Below are positions 18,558 through 27,549 of a stretch of 64,000 nucleotides of DNA, one piece after another. Location: positions 4,120,709-4,184,708 of the forward strand of contig CP043547.1 of NCBI GenBank assembly GCA_009664345.1. The letters are read 5' to 3'. The translations under genes and the position numbers were made by a program. The first letter of the stretch is position 1; the number at the start of each line of letters is the position of its first letter. The notes below the pieces were generated by a model. The model saw only the letters and a list, made by a program, of their open reading frames with translations, searched no databases and was not told where the DNA came from. The stretch comes from Planctomycetales bacterium 10988 (GTDB lineage: Bacteria > Planctomycetota > Planctomycetia > Pirellulales > Pb10988).

Positions 18558-18571
18558 TGGATTTTCTCCCG

Positions 18572-19198
18572 CTAGTTGCGGCGTCGTTTTCGTGATGCCT
18601 TCTTCCTCTTGCGTGCGAGGCGTTTCTTCTTCCGTAGGTCTCGACGCCTACTTGCTTTCATTACCGATTGTTCCTTCCGTCGAATTGTTGTCAGCGAGCT
18701 TCTGATCCGCTGGCGGTCCACATCGCCCGTGTCGTAGGTCAGGCCCTTCTCCGATAGATGGACCCACAGTTTCTCGTACAGGCCCTCACGCACCATTTCG
18801 TCCCAGCGAGCTTCACGACCCGCTTCGGATCGGCGTTGCGCTTCTCGGTCGCTCATGTGTTGATCGAGGAAGGCACACCCGTAAGGCGAAACCGCATGAA
18901 CTTCACAGTGCCCGTTTTTGAGCCAATGGCAGTGACCCTCGACACTCTTGGCAGGGACGAGACTGGGAATCCATCGCATCCCAACAGGTGAAGGGACCAA
19001 TGCTCCGAAGCTGGCTCTCAGATGCTCTTCCGCCCACAGGTACGGGTCCGCATCAGGCGGGATCAATCGTGTGAGATCGCTCGGCACGAGAAAGCCGGGC
19101 ATGTGTTTGCAGAAGACGCTGCATTTGTGACAGTCACACGAAGTGCGTGAAAACCCAAACTCAGTGCGTTCAGCGGTAACGTCCGAATGCGTGTCCAT
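18572..19198 (-). CDS. Cys-cluster protein with a basic C-terminal tail
   Basis: 208 residues. The first 40 carry CDCHKCSVFCKH, and a second cluster GHCHWLKNGHCEVH appears near residue 90, a layout recalling YkgJ-like zinc/iron-chelating domains. The last 40 residues are almost all Arg and Lys (RRRDLRKKKRLARKRKK), so the protein probably binds nucleic acid. GGAAGGAA precedes its ATG. It heads the four-gene minus-strand cluster running to 17246. Function unknown. Confidence 0.65.
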   Translation of the reverse strand: MDTHSDVTAERTEFGFSRTSCDCHKCSVFCKHMPGFLVPSDLTRLIPPDADPYLWAEEHLRASFGALVPSPVGMRWIPSLVPAKSVEGHCHWLKNGHCEVHAVSPYGCAFLDQHMSDREAQRRSEAGREARWDEMVREGLYEKLWVHLSEKGLTYDTGDVDRQRIRSSLTTIRRKEQSVMKASRRRDLRKKKRLARKRKKASRKRRRN

Positions 19199-19760
19199 AG
19201 CTTGTTCCTTCCTTTCGACACAAGGTGGCCGAAGTAGCAGGAACCTCTACGGACAAGAAAGCATTCCGTGTCGGTCTTCGACAATAGGGGTTGATAACAG
19301 TGCCGCCGTCTCCTGAGCGGCAGAGTTTTATAGCGCTGAGTTACTAATGGGTCAAGGTGCGCCGATCACGGTGTGTTTTGACCTTCGTAGTCCCGTCATC
19401 TGGGAGCGTTATCGAAAACGAATCGACCACGACCCGATCTTTGAGACTCAAACTCAGGACTTGATTGCTCGATGTGGTTGCGCCATCGGATGCTCGTTGC
19501 CAAGAGTTGATAGCGACTTTGGACTCGAAAGTCTGTCTGGCGTGCTGACTTCTCACATGACAAGTGGCAACTGATAAGAAGTCAAACCTGCTCGGCCATC
19601 TCAGATCACACCATCACATGTCCTGCGCCGAAACGAGAAGAGCCGGGAGTTTCCGGCTCTTCTCTCGAAATCGGCACTGCACACCCAGTAGGTGTTATCA
19701 GTCACATTTCATCTCCTTCTGACATGTAGTAAGGGTTATTAGACAGAACGGAGATAACAG
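19199..19760 (-). other. Intergenic region with a hairpin
   Basis: About 560 bases without a convincing gene. It should hold the promoter for the minus-strand cluster ending at 17246 and the terminator of the methyltransferase gene. A 75-codon plus-strand frame at 19347 has no ribosome binding site and no family match. Confidence 0.5.
19635..19664 (-). terminator. Hairpin after the methyltransferase gene
   Basis: GAGAAGAGCCGG pairs with CCGGCTCTTCTC around a six-base loop, a perfect 12-bp stem. It lies about 100 bases downstream of the methyltransferase stop. No U-run follows, so it may be a weak terminator or an mRNA-stabilising hairpin. Confidence 0.5.
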
Positions 19761-21686
19761 CTACGCAACTTGTGAATCGATCTCATCGAGTCGGCGTCGG
19801 GCGAGATCGACGTACTTTTTCATAACATCAATACCGTAGAAGTTGCGCCCAGCCGATTGTGCAGCTAATAGCGTCGTGCCTGATCCAGCGAAGCAGTCCA
19901 AGACCGTGCCGCCCTCGGGACAGAACGTCTTGATAAGGGCTTCACACAGTGCTTGCGGATACATCGCTGGATGGTCTATTCCGGTGTTGCCACCGACTGG
20001 CACAGAAAACACGTCCGTCGTCCGAGCCGTCCCTTCCTTCTTGGGCTTGTCGCCATTCGTCCAATCAGACTGGCGATAGTTTCCGACTGAGAGATTCTCC
20101 GAATGTGTGCCAATCGCCCACGGGTCACAGAACGGCTTTGTTGTTCTGCTGAACCACAGAATCTCCTCGTAACAATGCCGTGGCCACGAAGTGTGACCAA
20201 GCGGAGGCCCATTCACCTTGAACCACTTCTGCGGCATGTGCTGGTTCCAGCCACTCTCCCGAAGGAAGAGTTGAGTTCGCAGAAGGAAGTCCGAGATCAC
20301 TCCATCCTTGACAACGTGATCGATGACGATGAGGACGTTGCCGTCGTCGTTCAGCTTTGTTTTCAGTTCATCCATCCACCGTGCGGTCCACGCCGGGTAG
20401 TTTCGCTCTGAGACGGTCGGGTACTTGTCGCCTCGCTTTTCAGGGTACGGCGGCGAGCAAAGAACCAAGTTGACCGACTTGTCAGGAACCCGTGGAATCA
20501 CTTTGGCACAGTCGCCCTTTGTGATCGTGTTTATCCTCAGCGGCGGACCAATTCGCTTCGTGCGATCCTGCTTGCTCGATTCGTTCGAGTAGTCTCGATT
20601 CCGAAGGCGCTCCCGAGCGATGTCGATGTACTTCTTGTTCTTTTCGATCCCTCGGACGTGATCCCAACCGGCTATGTTGGCACCGATCATTTCTGAGCCG
20701 CTGCCCGAGAACGGAACAAGTAGGCATCGTGGCGTGTCACGCTTGGGTGGAAGAATCAGCCGAGCAAGATACTTGCACAGTTCGACCGGCTTCAAAGACG
20801 GATGATCGTTGCCATCACGCTCCTTTCCGCTGGCCTTGGCGACGTAGAAAAATCGAGATGCGCCTCCTTCGTCGTCGTATCCACCTTCGCCATCGAGACG
20901 CAAATGGAAGTGCCCCATCGTGCGACCATTGCCCGGCAAGCTGCCAGCCTTCCTTCTCCTCCCCTTGGAAGACTGACTCCAACCGCTCTGTTCATCCAGA
21001 ACTCTCGCAGCCTCATCATCGAGAAGAAGATTTGCAGGCCATCGCCCCTTTCCATTCGGCTCAACAGAATGTCCTGAACGTGCCCACTGCCTGCGGTTTT
21101 CCCGACCGTCTTCAGTTCGTGGATACGGAGCCTGATGGCTGCGATTCGTGCCACCATTTGTCCCGATTCTGCACTCGTCGATATTCAAGCCGCCATTCCC
21201 GAAGACAACAGCATTGTTGGCGTAGCTTCCATGCACAGGCTTCATGGCCAGCACAATTGGCTCCCACGCCGGTTTGAGCGACGTACCATATCCTTGGAAT
21301 CGGCGTGCGGTCTTGCTGTGCCCTCGGTAGCGACGAATCCGCTTCGAGAACCCGTTCGACTTGGGGAATCCTTCGCCGTACAACCAGCAGATCGTTTCCA
21401 TGACTTCCCATCCAGCGTCCTCGATGTGGCACATCAGGCGATGGAAAGTCTTGGGGCTGCCGAATGCCAGCAAGTATGCACCGGGTTTCATCACTCGCAA
21501 CATCTCCCGCCAGACTTCAATGCCGGGGACATTCTCATCCCATTTCTTGCCCATGAACCCGAGGCCATAAGGGGGATCACAGAGTCCACCGTCGTAGACG
21601 TTTGGCGGCATCTTCTTCAGTTCTGAAAGCACGTCGCCTTCAGTCAAATGATATGGTCGGTCAATCATCTTTTTCGGTTTCTTCAT
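19761..21686 (-). CDS. Two-domain DNA methyltransferase
   Basis: 641 residues containing two complete beta-class methyltransferase halves. The first has motif IV CDPPYGLGF (near residue 36) and motif I PFSGSGSEMI, with GIEKNKKYIDIA, near 330-350. The second has motif IV CSPPYP (near 407) and motif I DCFAGSGTT with YGIDVMKKYVDLA (near 594). DPPY is typical of N6-adenine and SPPY of N4-cytosine enzymes, so the two halves may modify different bases; this is inference. ATG 21686 is chosen for the GGAG eight bases upstream. No matching restriction nuclease is seen, so an orphan or protective role in the island is likely. Confidence 0.85.
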   Translation of the reverse strand: MKKPKKMIDRPYHLTEGDVLSELKKMPPNVYDGGLCDPPYGLGFMGKKWDENVPGIEVWREMLRVMKPGAYLLAFGSPKTFHRLMCHIEDAGWEVMETICWLYGEGFPKSNGFSKRIRRYRGHSKTARRFQGYGTSLKPAWEPIVLAMKPVHGSYANNAVVFGNGGLNIDECRIGTNGGTNRSHQAPYPRTEDGRENRRQWARSGHSVEPNGKGRWPANLLLDDEAARVLDEQSGWSQSSKGRRRKAGSLPGNGRTMGHFHLRLDGEGGYDDEGGASRFFYVAKASGKERDGNDHPSLKPVELCKYLARLILPPKRDTPRCLLVPFSGSGSEMIGANIAGWDHVRGIEKNKKYIDIARERLRNRDYSNESSKQDRTKRIGPPLRINTITKGDCAKVIPRVPDKSVNLVLCSPPYPEKRGDKYPTVSERNYPAWTARWMDELKTKLNDDGNVLIVIDHVVKDGVISDFLLRTQLFLRESGWNQHMPQKWFKVNGPPLGHTSWPRHCYEEILWFSRTTKPFCDPWAIGTHSENLSVGNYRQSDWTNGDKPKKEGTARTTDVFSVPVGGNTGIDHPAMYPQALCEALIKTFCPEGGTVLDCFAGSGTTLLAAQSAGRNFYGIDVMKKYVDLARRRLDEIDSQVA

Positions 21687-21796
21687 GAGATGGTTCTCCA
21701 AAGTGCGCACTGGTTTCGGTAACGACCACGCTCAGTGCGCAACGGGAGCGCAGTCGCTTTACAAAAGTTGGATCAGCAGCAGAGAGCTACTGGGCG

Positions 21797-22702
21797 TCAG
21801 GCAGTCTGAGGAAGGGCCTCGACTTCCTTCCGACGTGTGTAGAAGGTGGACTTGCCAAGACCGGAGTGATCGATTTGACGTGCGGTGTCACCGGGAAACA
21901 GTTCCATCGCCTCTCGGACCCGCTCCCGATCCAATTCGATCCTTTCACGCTTGGAGAGGCATTCCTGCTCGACAATGACCGTCTTCTGGAGGCTGGTCCG
22001 TACAAGCTCCTGCCACGAACAGCCCGTCAGTCCGTCCCGATCCTGTCGGAAATCCTGAATCGCTTTGTTGAAGTGTCTCAAGTCGAGCCGTTGGTCATGT
22101 TCCCTCGTCTCAGCGATTACGAATTGAGCAACCTCAATACGCTCTTCCGGTGAAAGGTCGTGGGTTCCTCTTGAGGCGAGTTGAAGCATGAAGTTCGCCA
22201 TCTCTTCGTCGGTCGGTTCGTGTTCAAGCAGGACAACTCGACTTCCGAATGCACGAGCCAGCGGATCATGGCGAAGTGGCACGTTGCTGATGGCGATAAT
22301 GCCACCCGTGAAGTCCACGTCATGCTGCTTATCCTTCGACTTGTATGTCACACGCCGAGGTTCCTTGGGATCACCACCCGTCGCCGCCATGAGAATTTGC
22401 ATTGCTTGGTCGTTCTTGAACAGCGTTCCGATGTCATCCAGTACCAAAACATGCTCTGGGTGATCGGCGATGAAATCGAATAGACCCATCGGCGTCATGC
22501 GTGCGTTTCGGTACGCAAATGGTTCGTCAAGATCGCTGAGTTCATCCATTACCGTGAATGTCTTGGATGTGCCGGGCCGACCGACGAGATAGCAGGCGGT
22601 GTGGTAACCCAGCGCCACGCCTCCCACTCGGCCTCTGATCCTTTGGATGCGATGCTGAAAGTTGTTGATCTGCGATAGATTGTCGGTTTTCAAATTGGTC
22701 AT
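21797..22702 (-). CDS. P-loop ATPase with C-terminal helix-turn-helix
   Basis: 301 residues. Walker A is GRPGTSKT (residues 41-48), Walker B is HVLVLDDIG (near 88), and a sensor strand GGIIAISNVP follows near 140, the order of an AAA+-like ATPase. The C-terminal 50 residues contain an HTH-like stretch (ARQIDHSGLGKSTFYTRR). AAAGGAGAAGG precedes the ATG. The type is common on phages and plasmids, where such ATPases load or move DNA; here it is two genes from a repeat cluster and a regulator. Exact role unknown. Confidence 0.7.
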   Translation of the reverse strand: MTNLKTDNLSQINNFQHRIQRIRGRVGGVALGYHTACYLVGRPGTSKTFTVMDELSDLDEPFAYRNARMTPMGLFDFIADHPEHVLVLDDIGTLFKNDQAMQILMAATGGDPKEPRRVTYKSKDKQHDVDFTGGIIAISNVPLRHDPLARAFGSRVVLLEHEPTDEEMANFMLQLASRGTHDLSPEERIEVAQFVIAETREHDQRLDLRHFNKAIQDFRQDRDGLTGCSWQELVRTSLQKTVIVEQECLSKRERIELDRERVREAMELFPGDTARQIDHSGLGKSTFYTRRKEVEALPQTA

Positions 22703-22861
22703 TTCCTTCTCCTTTCTGCTTGTGGTCTCGTGCTGGAATTACTCTACGGCTGTTTTCTGGCTTGTAAATTTTTGAACCTCAAAGTTTCTGAGGGTCCAAA
22801 TTCCACGTTCTTGGAAATCTGGAATCTGGAAATCAGCATGAGAGATGCGGCGATGAAAAAA

Positions 22862-22881
22862 GCCCAGTGAGATCACCGGGC
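22862..22881 (-). terminator. Terminator after the 90-aa gene
   Basis: On the minus strand GCCCGGTGATCTCACTGGGC folds into a stem and is followed by a run of T (plus-strand A run at 22855-22861). It lies just after the 90-aa gene. Confidence 0.7.
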
Positions 22882-22914
22882 GTTCGGAGTCAGCGATAGA
22901 GGGCAGAATCGCAT

Positions 22915-23187
22915 TCAGCCTTGCCAAACCGTCGCCCATTGGTTTGATAGGTATCTATCAACTCTCCACCAGAGCGACTCCAAGTGCGCTTTGATCTCGG
23001 GAGTCATCTGCTCATCTGGGCGGTAGTAGATCGCTTCTCCGGTCTTTGGATTGATGCGTTTCTTGAGACGACCGTAAAGCCTCAGAGTCCCGTCGTGAGG
23101 TTTCTTGGTCGCTCCGTGAACGCCAAGCTCTTCAAGGATTTCGTTGGCTTCATCAAGGTCCATGAACGATTCGATGTTGTAGGGCAT
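22915..23187 (-). CDS. Hypothetical protein, 90 aa
   Basis: A short protein, MPYNIESFMDLDEAN onward, with AAGGAGT before its ATG. It has an acidic N-terminus and a Trp-rich C-terminus (WWRVDRY). The central KKRINPKTGEAIYYRP is beta-hairpin-like. No family is recognised. It has its own terminator, so it is an independent cassette. Confidence 0.6.
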   Translation of the reverse strand: MPYNIESFMDLDEANEILEELGVHGATKKPHDGTLRLYGRLKKRINPKTGEAIYYRPDEQMTPEIKAHLESLWWRVDRYLSNQWATVWQG

Positions 23188-23271
23188 GTGTGCTACTCCT
23201 TGTGTTAGTAAAAGAGGACAGCCCAACTCGCACAGATTGAGTCCGACTGCCCTCGGAAGTTGTCGGGCAAT

Positions 23272-23297
23272 AAAAAACCCGGCTCGAAGGCCGGGCT
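23272..23297 (-). terminator. Terminator after the 127-aa gene
   Basis: On the minus strand GCCCGGC, a short loop and GCCGGGT are followed by TTTTTTA. It sits directly downstream of the 127-aa gene. Confidence 0.7.
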
Positions 23298-23326
23298 TAC
23301 AAAAGTTGGAATGTGGGCCTGATTCG

Positions 23327-23710
23327 TCAGGCGGCTGTCGTCATGTACTTGGGTTTTGGCAGATCACCAAACTGGAACGACTCGCCGAGGCCCTCGACCA
23401 GTTCCTCGACGCACATGATGTCGTCCTCGACGTTGGCGAGTCGGTAGTCGAAGGTGAGCGGTTCGTCATCGTCGTGGTCGTTGGGATCGCCGAACAACTC
23501 GACGTAATCGAGTCCGAGTCGAAGTTCTTCCCAGCGATCTGCGATTAGGGCGTCACCGTCGAAGCGAGCCATGTCGTATTCCACGACCCGCAGCGTGTGA
23601 AGCAATCCGCCGAGCGTGCGGACCCTGCCGATCTCGTACCAGTAATTGAATTCGTGGCGGATGTGCTGGGCCACGAATTCGAGTTGTTCTGGGATGCGTT
23701 TCTTCTTCAT
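23327..23710 (-). CDS. Acidic hypothetical protein, 127 aa
   Basis: Begins MKKKRIPEQ with AAAGGAG eight bases upstream; longer in-frame starts exist but have poor spacing. The N-terminal 60 residues are helical with conserved-looking His and Trp; the middle is strongly acidic (DPNDHDDDEP). No domain is recognised. It is flanked upstream by the 67-bp repeat cluster and downstream by a terminator. Confidence 0.65.
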   Translation of the reverse strand: MKKKRIPEQLEFVAQHIRHEFNYWYEIGRVRTLGGLLHTLRVVEYDMARFDGDALIADRWEELRLGLDYVELFGDPNDHDDDEPLTFDYRLANVEDDIMCVEELVEGLGESFQFGDLPKPKYMTTAA

Positions 23711-23851
23711 GTTGTGGTCTCCTTTTTTGAGGAAAGTCTCTGCACGAGCGGACCATCCGCCCGAGTTGGGCCGTTCGCTTCTCAATCGAACGGCGTCGGC
23801 GGTTTTCATCTCCTTTCCTTTTTGCGGTGTCGTGAGATTGGGCCGCAAGAT

Positions 23852-24055
23852 GATCCGGCCCTATTACATGGCCGCCAATTTGCAATGTGGCCAAAAAGTG
23901 GTCAAACTGCGAAATGTGGTCCGCCTCTACCAACTGGCAAATATTTGGCCATGTGGTCAAAAAGGGGGCAAACTTGCTTGGTGAGGCGTCCGCCCCCATT
24001 ATTTGGCTGCAAAATCCGCAGGTGGTGAAAAAGTGGGGAAACTTGCGAAAGGCAG
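23852..24055. repeat. Three degenerate ~67-bp tandem repeats (operator or iteron-like)
   Basis: Three units start near 23852, 23921 and 23990. Their best-conserved core is ATGTGGCCAAAAAGTGG, ATGTGGTCAAAAAGGGG and CAGGTGGTGAAAAAGTGG (at about 23885, 23951 and 24019; spacing 66 and 68), each followed by CAAACT-GCG-like sequence and a pyrimidine-rich CCGCC block. The cluster lies between two divergent genes and ends 25 bases before the start of the probable DNA-binding protein at 24080, so it may be its operator, or iterons for replication. Confidence 0.75.
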
Positions 24056-24079
24056 TTTTCCAGCGAAAGGAGAACCGTA

Positions 24080-25108
24080 TTGAATCCGTCCGAAGTTTTC
24101 CGGCATAACCTTCGGCGGCTGGCCACAGCACAGGGCCTTGAGCTTGATGGCCTCGCCAGTTCGCTCGGGTTCATTCGGGACGACAAGAAGTGGTTGCGGC
24201 GAGCGTGGAATGATGGGCTGGCACGCCCCGACAAGCGAGCCATGCCTCGTTTGGAGAAGGTCGCCGAACGACTTGGCCTCAACAACGTTGACGATTTCTG
24301 GAATCCACAAGCTGCCGAGAATCAGTCCACGGTTCTCCGCTCCATGCAAAAAGAGGACGAGGTTTGGCAGAAACTCGTTGGTGAGATCATCAAGTACGTC
24401 GATGCCTTTCGGCTATTCGAGGCAGCCGAGCCAGAGCGATCTAAAGAGATCGAGGCACGATATGGCTCGGATATAGTGAAGATCGTTGCCTCATGGGTGC
24501 GGCAACCGAACGACTCAGAAGAAGCGGAGCGGGATGAAGTAGCCAGCGAGGTACTCGAAGCAACTGCTGCGGTTCGTGAGTACCGAGATCAAAAGCGGCT
24601 CCGAGATCGAGTTCGGAAGATAATCAGGTCGTGCGAAGAATGGACAGACATGAGGGAAGAACTGCAAGGTGAGCTTGGAGCCGAGGGTGTTGAGCCGGAA
24701 ATCGAACGGCGTCTGACGGAGACATTTTCCCGACCGCTAGACGAACATGACATGGCGACTCGTTTCTACGACACTTATCTCGTCCAATACGTTGAGAATG
24801 ACGAACTCGGAGACGACGGTGAGGACGACGACTTAGGCAGTCTCGTTTCAAGCTTGATGGATCACGACCAGTGGCCTGCTTACGTTCAATACAATTTTGA
24901 CGGACACCATGACGAGGCAATTGCAGCACTCGAAGACAAATTCGCAACGTTCAGGAATCGAACAATCAGAATTATGTCGTTGCAAGAGAGCGTTACGGCT
25001 TTCGAGAAGATTTACCTTGATAGGTTCGCCCCTGTTGATGAAGACGACGAGGACGGAATCGTTGGCGAACAGGGAATAAGCATAGACCCGAAAAAACCTT
25101 CCACATGA
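24080..25108 (+). CDS. Probable HTH-type regulator with acidic C-terminus
   Basis: 342 residues beginning at a TTG with AAAGGAG upstream. The first 75 residues (VFRHNLRRLATAQGLELDG onward, then MPRLEKVAERLGL) resemble an XRE-type helix-turn-helix. The middle is helical; the C-terminal 100 residues are acidic with DDGEDDDLGS. It lies just downstream of the 67-bp repeats and points away from them, which suggests self-regulation or replication control. The rare start codon would keep its level low. HTH assignment is moderate. Confidence 0.6.
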   Translation: MNPSEVFRHNLRRLATAQGLELDGLASSLGFIRDDKKWLRRAWNDGLARPDKRAMPRLEKVAERLGLNNVDDFWNPQAAENQSTVLRSMQKEDEVWQKLVGEIIKYVDAFRLFEAAEPERSKEIEARYGSDIVKIVASWVRQPNDSEEAERDEVASEVLEATAAVREYRDQKRLRDRVRKIIRSCEEWTDMREELQGELGAEGVEPEIERRLTETFSRPLDEHDMATRFYDTYLVQYVENDELGDDGEDDDLGSLVSSLMDHDQWPAYVQYNFDGHHDEAIAALEDKFATFRNRTIRIMSLQESVTAFEKIYLDRFAPVDEDDEDGIVGEQGISIDPKKPST

Positions 25109-25584
25109 ACTGGACTTTCCGCAAGCCCAAGAAGTTTTGAGTTCGTAGATTGCAGACATGGCTGACTGAAGTTTTTCAGTCAGCGATTAGTTCGATTGTC
25201 GTTCCTCAACCTGCTGGAGCATTCCTGTCCAAACTCGCTGCCGAGCCACTCAATCGCCTCGTCGAGAGGGGCAAATGGTTCGCCATCGAATGCGTTGTAG
25301 TGCTGGTCAGCGACCGGCCTCAAGAGTGCCCGAGGTACATCGAGTCTGATGCCAGCAACTCTTGGTTGCCTCGCAGTTTCGTGGAGCCGGACTCACCCTA
25401 GCAAATCAAAGCCTCTTCTCAATTAGTGGAGGCGTGGTCGGATGGATCGGATAGAAACGGGCTTTTGGATCGGATAGCAGTCCAAAACCGAGATTTGGAA
25501 GGGACACGAGACTTGTCGTAAGTGACTGACGGGAAAGTAGTTTGGGTACGGTTTCATGTGACTCCCACCAAGTGTCCAGCGATT
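25109..25584. other. Intergenic region at the island end
   Basis: No supported gene; an 83-codon frame from a TTG at 25150 lacks a ribosome binding site and a family match. It contains TTAGTGGAGGCG at 25423-25434, the reverse complement of CGCCTCCACTAA found at the second att copy (30458). Confidence 0.5.
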
Positions 25585-25597
25585 CCCGCCGCCTCCA
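25585..25597. other. att core, left copy (tmRNA 3'-end-like)
   Basis: CCCGCCGCCTCCA, here preceded by CGATT, resembles the last bases of many tmRNA genes. The same 13 bases recur at 30453-30465. No tmRNA body is seen upstream, so this is probably the right end of one element and the left end of the next. Confidence 0.6.
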
Positions 25598-25605
25598 TCA
25601 CACAC

Positions 25606-25638
25606 AGCCACTTGCGAATTTCGCAAGTGGCTGTTTTT
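25606..25638 (+). terminator. Terminator behind the left att core
   Basis: AGCCACTTGCGAA and TTCGCAAGTGGCT form a perfect 13-bp stem followed by GTTTTT, placed nine bases after the att core, as expected for a gene ending at the core. Confidence 0.75.
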
Positions 25639-25702
25639 CTTGGCGTTTACGTCGTTTTCTGAGTCACATTTTCGACTAAAACCATCGAAACACAGACTGT
25701 AT

Positions 25703-25783
25703 TGTTGATTTACGAGGGGTGCATTGTTGATTTTGGGCTTCCACGATTTCCCCAAGAAGGGTAGTCTAGGCTCGAAATCAACA
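25703..25783. promoter_or_regulatory. TGTTGAT repeats, left end of the element
   Basis: TGTTGATTTA at 25703, TGTTGATTTT at 25725 (22 bases apart), and an inverted copy AAATCAACA at 25775. They lie between the att core and the integrase gene and match repeats at the other end of the element, so they may be integrase arm-type sites. Confidence 0.55.
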
Positions 25784-25806
25784 ACCAAGTTCCCAGAGAC
25801 ACCACG

Positions 25807-27549
25807 ATGGCGACCATCTACGACACTGAACTCAAACAGGCGAAGGACGGCACTTTTTACCGCTGGATTGGGGAGGACGAAAAAGGCACGAAGCAGAACT
25901 TCCGGCTCGGACGTGACAAGCCAGAAGCGAAACGACGACTTCGGCTCATCCTTGCCCTCTACGAAACCCAAGCCCAAGCCGCAGAGTTCTACGGCGGTTC
26001 ATGGGTTTCGGAGTTTCTGGCCGCAGCAAAGAAGATCGCAAAGGGTAAAAAAGCTGTTCTGCCTCGGTTGTCACTTCGGGTGAATGAGACCGACTCCGTT
26101 CAGGAGTCCGCAGAGACCTACGCTAAGACGCTGGCGTATCTCAACATGGATGGGGAGGCATTTCAGCCTGAAAGATCGGACGACTTCACAGACGCTCTCA
26201 GAGCCGTAGAAGCCGACCAGCGAAGAAACCGGCTCATCCGGTCGAAGCTCACCGGATCGAACCCAGATAACGACCCCACAGGTCAGACAGTCGGTCAAGC
26301 CGTTGATGCTTTCATGGATTATCTCAAAGCACAAGAAACGCTCCCAGACGGAAGCCTCTCGACTTGGGGACGGACGCAGTTCAACCAAGTGAAATCATGG
26401 CGTCGATACATGTCTGTTTTCACGGGAATGAAGAACGGTGAGCAGGTCTCACTTGGGCTACTTGACACCGATCTTGCCGACCTGACCGTCGCAAAAGCTC
26501 AACAGATGGTTGATACCACACGAAAACGGCCACTGACATTCGAGAGCAAGCAAACCAAGAGAATGACTCCTAAGTCGGCAGGGAGCATCAACAAGAAGAT
26601 CAAACATTTTTTCGATTGGCTCGACTTGTCTGATGAATGGAGTTGGTTTGAGCCGCCACGCTTTCGCAAGGTCGCCTACAAGGTGTCACCACTCACGGCG
26701 GAAGAGAAGCACCAACGGAAGCTCAAAAAAGAGAAGTGGCGTATCACCGACGACGAAATACAACTTTTGTATCGGTATGCGACCCCTGCGGAACGCATTC
26801 TCATTCTGCTCGGTCTCAACTGTGCATTCGGGGCTGGGGAGATTGGAAATCTCCGTATTCCCTATGTGAAGTTCGAGATGAAAGAAATCGACGGCATCCG
26901 CTTCAAGACGGGAAATGACACTCGGCATCATCTGTGGAATGAGACCATTGAGGGATTGCAGTGGGAACTGAGCCGACGTGAACAACTCCCCAAGACCGAC
27001 CGGAGCAAAGACATCGTATTTCTGTCCGAGAAGGGAGGAAACCCATTGTGGTCTCGCACAAAATCTGGCAACTACAACAACGGTGTCGCCAAGCGATGGA
27101 ATGATCTGATGAAGCGAGTGAAGAAAGATCATCCCGACTTCCACGATTATAGTTTCGGAAAGCTCAGGAAGACGGCGGCAATTCGGGTCATCGAACTGGC
27201 AGATATGGAAGCCGCCAGCATGATCCTAGCCCACGGCATTCCATCCGAAGACAAGCTGTTATCCGCCTATGTCAGCATTCCGTGGGAGAAGCTCTATGAG
27301 GCTCAGGAAGCGTATGGTGACACCATTCGTCCGCTTCTCCACACTGAGGGCAATCCTTTCGAGCAACCGCCAAAGGACTACATCGGGAAGAAACGAGCAT
27401 TACAAATTTTGGAACAGTTCAAGGCTGGTGTTCCAGTCGCCCATATTGCTCGAAAAGCAAAGGTCTCGGTGATGACAGTCTATCGTCACGTTGATCGGGC
27501 AGGACTGAGAGACAATGAGCCGCCATCGGGGACAGAACAGGCTACCTAG
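25807..27549 (+). CDS. Tyrosine-recombinase-like integrase
   Basis: 580 residues. The N-terminal half (to about 330) includes a core-binding-like segment (TVGQAVDAFMDYLKAQ). The catalytic half shows LGLNCAFGAGEIGNLR, a GNDTRHH segment, FGKLRKTAA and AHGIPSEDKLL, then Tyr near SAYVSIPWEKLY. This is a phage-integrase layout, but the first Arg and the H of HxxR are not in standard places, as in a divergent planctomycete-type integrase. A helix-turn-helix (VAHIARKAKVSVMTVYRHV) sits at the C-terminus. It is the first gene inside the att core and is read into the element, as integrases usually are. Confidence 0.75.
   Translation: MATIYDTELKQAKDGTFYRWIGEDEKGTKQNFRLGRDKPEAKRRLRLILALYETQAQAAEFYGGSWVSEFLAAAKKIAKGKKAVLPRLSLRVNETDSVQESAETYAKTLAYLNMDGEAFQPERSDDFTDALRAVEADQRRNRLIRSKLTGSNPDNDPTGQTVGQAVDAFMDYLKAQETLPDGSLSTWGRTQFNQVKSWRRYMSVFTGMKNGEQVSLGLLDTDLADLTVAKAQQMVDTTRKRPLTFESKQTKRMTPKSAGSINKKIKHFFDWLDLSDEWSWFEPPRFRKVAYKVSPLTAEEKHQRKLKKEKWRITDDEIQLLYRYATPAERILILLGLNCAFGAGEIGNLRIPYVKFEMKEIDGIRFKTGNDTRHHLWNETIEGLQWELSRREQLPKTDRSKDIVFLSEKGGNPLWSRTKSGNYNNGVAKRWNDLMKRVKKDHPDFHDYSFGKLRKTAAIRVIELADMEAASMILAHGIPSEDKLLSAYVSIPWEKLYEAQEAYGDTIRPLLHTEGNPFEQPPKDYIGKKRALQILEQFKAGVPVAHIARKAKVSVMTVYRHVDRAGLRDNEPPSGTEQAT

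Noticed and set aside
19347-19574. 75-codon plus-strand frame
   Set aside because: No ribosome binding site, antisense to the direction of the flanking genes, and irregular composition.
25150-25401. 83-codon plus-strand frame from a TTG
   Set aside because: No ribosome binding site, no family match, and it lies in the island end spacer.
25430-25597. An intact tmRNA gene ending at the left att core
   Set aside because: Only the last bases resemble tmRNA; no 5' acceptor, tag reading frame or T arm is present upstream.
1-25600. CRISPR array in the defence island
   Set aside because: No set of regularly spaced near-identical short repeats; the 67-bp repeats are degenerate, only three, and have no unique spacers.
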